Source: a bacterium (lineage in GTDB: Bacteria; Patescibacteriota; Patescibacteriia; Patescibacteriales; JAKAJF01). From it: a stretch of DNA of 5,913 nucleotides. The DNA lies in the NCBI GenBank assembly GCA_021813875.1, contig JAKAJF010000057.1:1-5913 (forward strand), in the 5' to 3' direction. Below are positions 5,868 to 5,913 of this stretch, piece by piece. The notes under the pieces are model-generated. The model was not told where the DNA came from and did not search any database. It worked only from the letters and a program-made list of their open reading frames with translations. Position 1 is the first letter of the stretch; the number at the start of each line of letters is the position of its first letter. Made by a program: the position numbers and the translations under genes.

Positions 5868-5913
5868 CTTAAGGGTCGTTTTCCACAGTCTAATCATGCT
5901 TATTCATGAACCA
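5847..5913. other. Probable breakpoint and non-ligD sequence at the 3' end of the window
   Basis: From about 5847 the sequence no longer fits the LigD polymerase domain in any forward frame. The ligD frame ends at TAG 5865-5867. A second frame is open from ATG 5839 or 5845 to the window end but does not resemble the family. The third meets TGA at 5846-5848. CATGAACC is present both at the point of divergence (5844-5851) and at the window end (5905-5912). On the - strand an ATG at 5895-5897 opens a frame whose first ~17 residues (MIRLWKTTLKLRMLIGF) look like a basic N-terminus leading into a membrane helix, before running into antisense ligD. This could be a fused foreign gene start, a mobile-element edge or an assembly chimera; the window is too short to choose. 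Confidence 0.45.

Overview
The window is a gene-dense bacterial segment in which every supported gene lies on the + strand. GC is moderate, gaps are short and several genes overlap or nearly touch. The organism cannot be named from this. Compact packing, weak or absent Shine-Dalgarno sites at several starts and an A/T-rich intergene next to mid-GC coding sequence would suit an uncultivated bacterium, perhaps Patescibacteria/CPR, but that is a low-confidence inference. TGA acts as an ordinary stop at 227-229, so there is no sign of a recoded genetic code.

Region 1 (2-2277) looks like one co-transcribed membrane redox cluster. It holds the 3' end of a DoxX-like membrane protein, a complete second DoxX-family protein, an FAD-dependent malate:quinone oxidoreductase of the short Helicobacter/Campylobacter type (mqo), and a small single-pass membrane protein with four cysteines. 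Junctions are a 1-base gap, a 3-base gap and an 8-base overlap. The shared theme is electron transfer at the cytoplasmic membrane. A joint job for the four genes is inferred from their spacing.

Region 2 (2278-2983) has a promoter-like sequence with a perfect TATAAT, then a gene for a small ECF-type sigma factor with regions 2 and 4. A 156-base intergene follows, containing small hairpins, a short direct repeat and the good Shine-Dalgarno site of the next gene. No anti-sigma factor is recognisable.

Region 3 (2984-5867) is a bacterial non-homologous end-joining pair, ku and ligD, one base apart. Ku binds broken DNA ends and recruits LigD. LigD here has the Pseudomonas-type order phosphoesterase, ligase, polymerase. 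The first two domains look complete and catalytically intact. The polymerase domain stops abruptly after its KYNYD segment, before the third metal-binding Asp. None of the three forward frames restores the family sequence afterwards, so the last ~65 bases (about 5847-5913) look like a junction with unrelated DNA, either a real rearrangement or an assembly artefact. This breakpoint, the DoxX/Mqo/four-Cys cluster and the orphan sigma factor beside the NHEJ pair are the points most worth a second look. I found no tRNA, rRNA, CRISPR array or recognisable mobile element.
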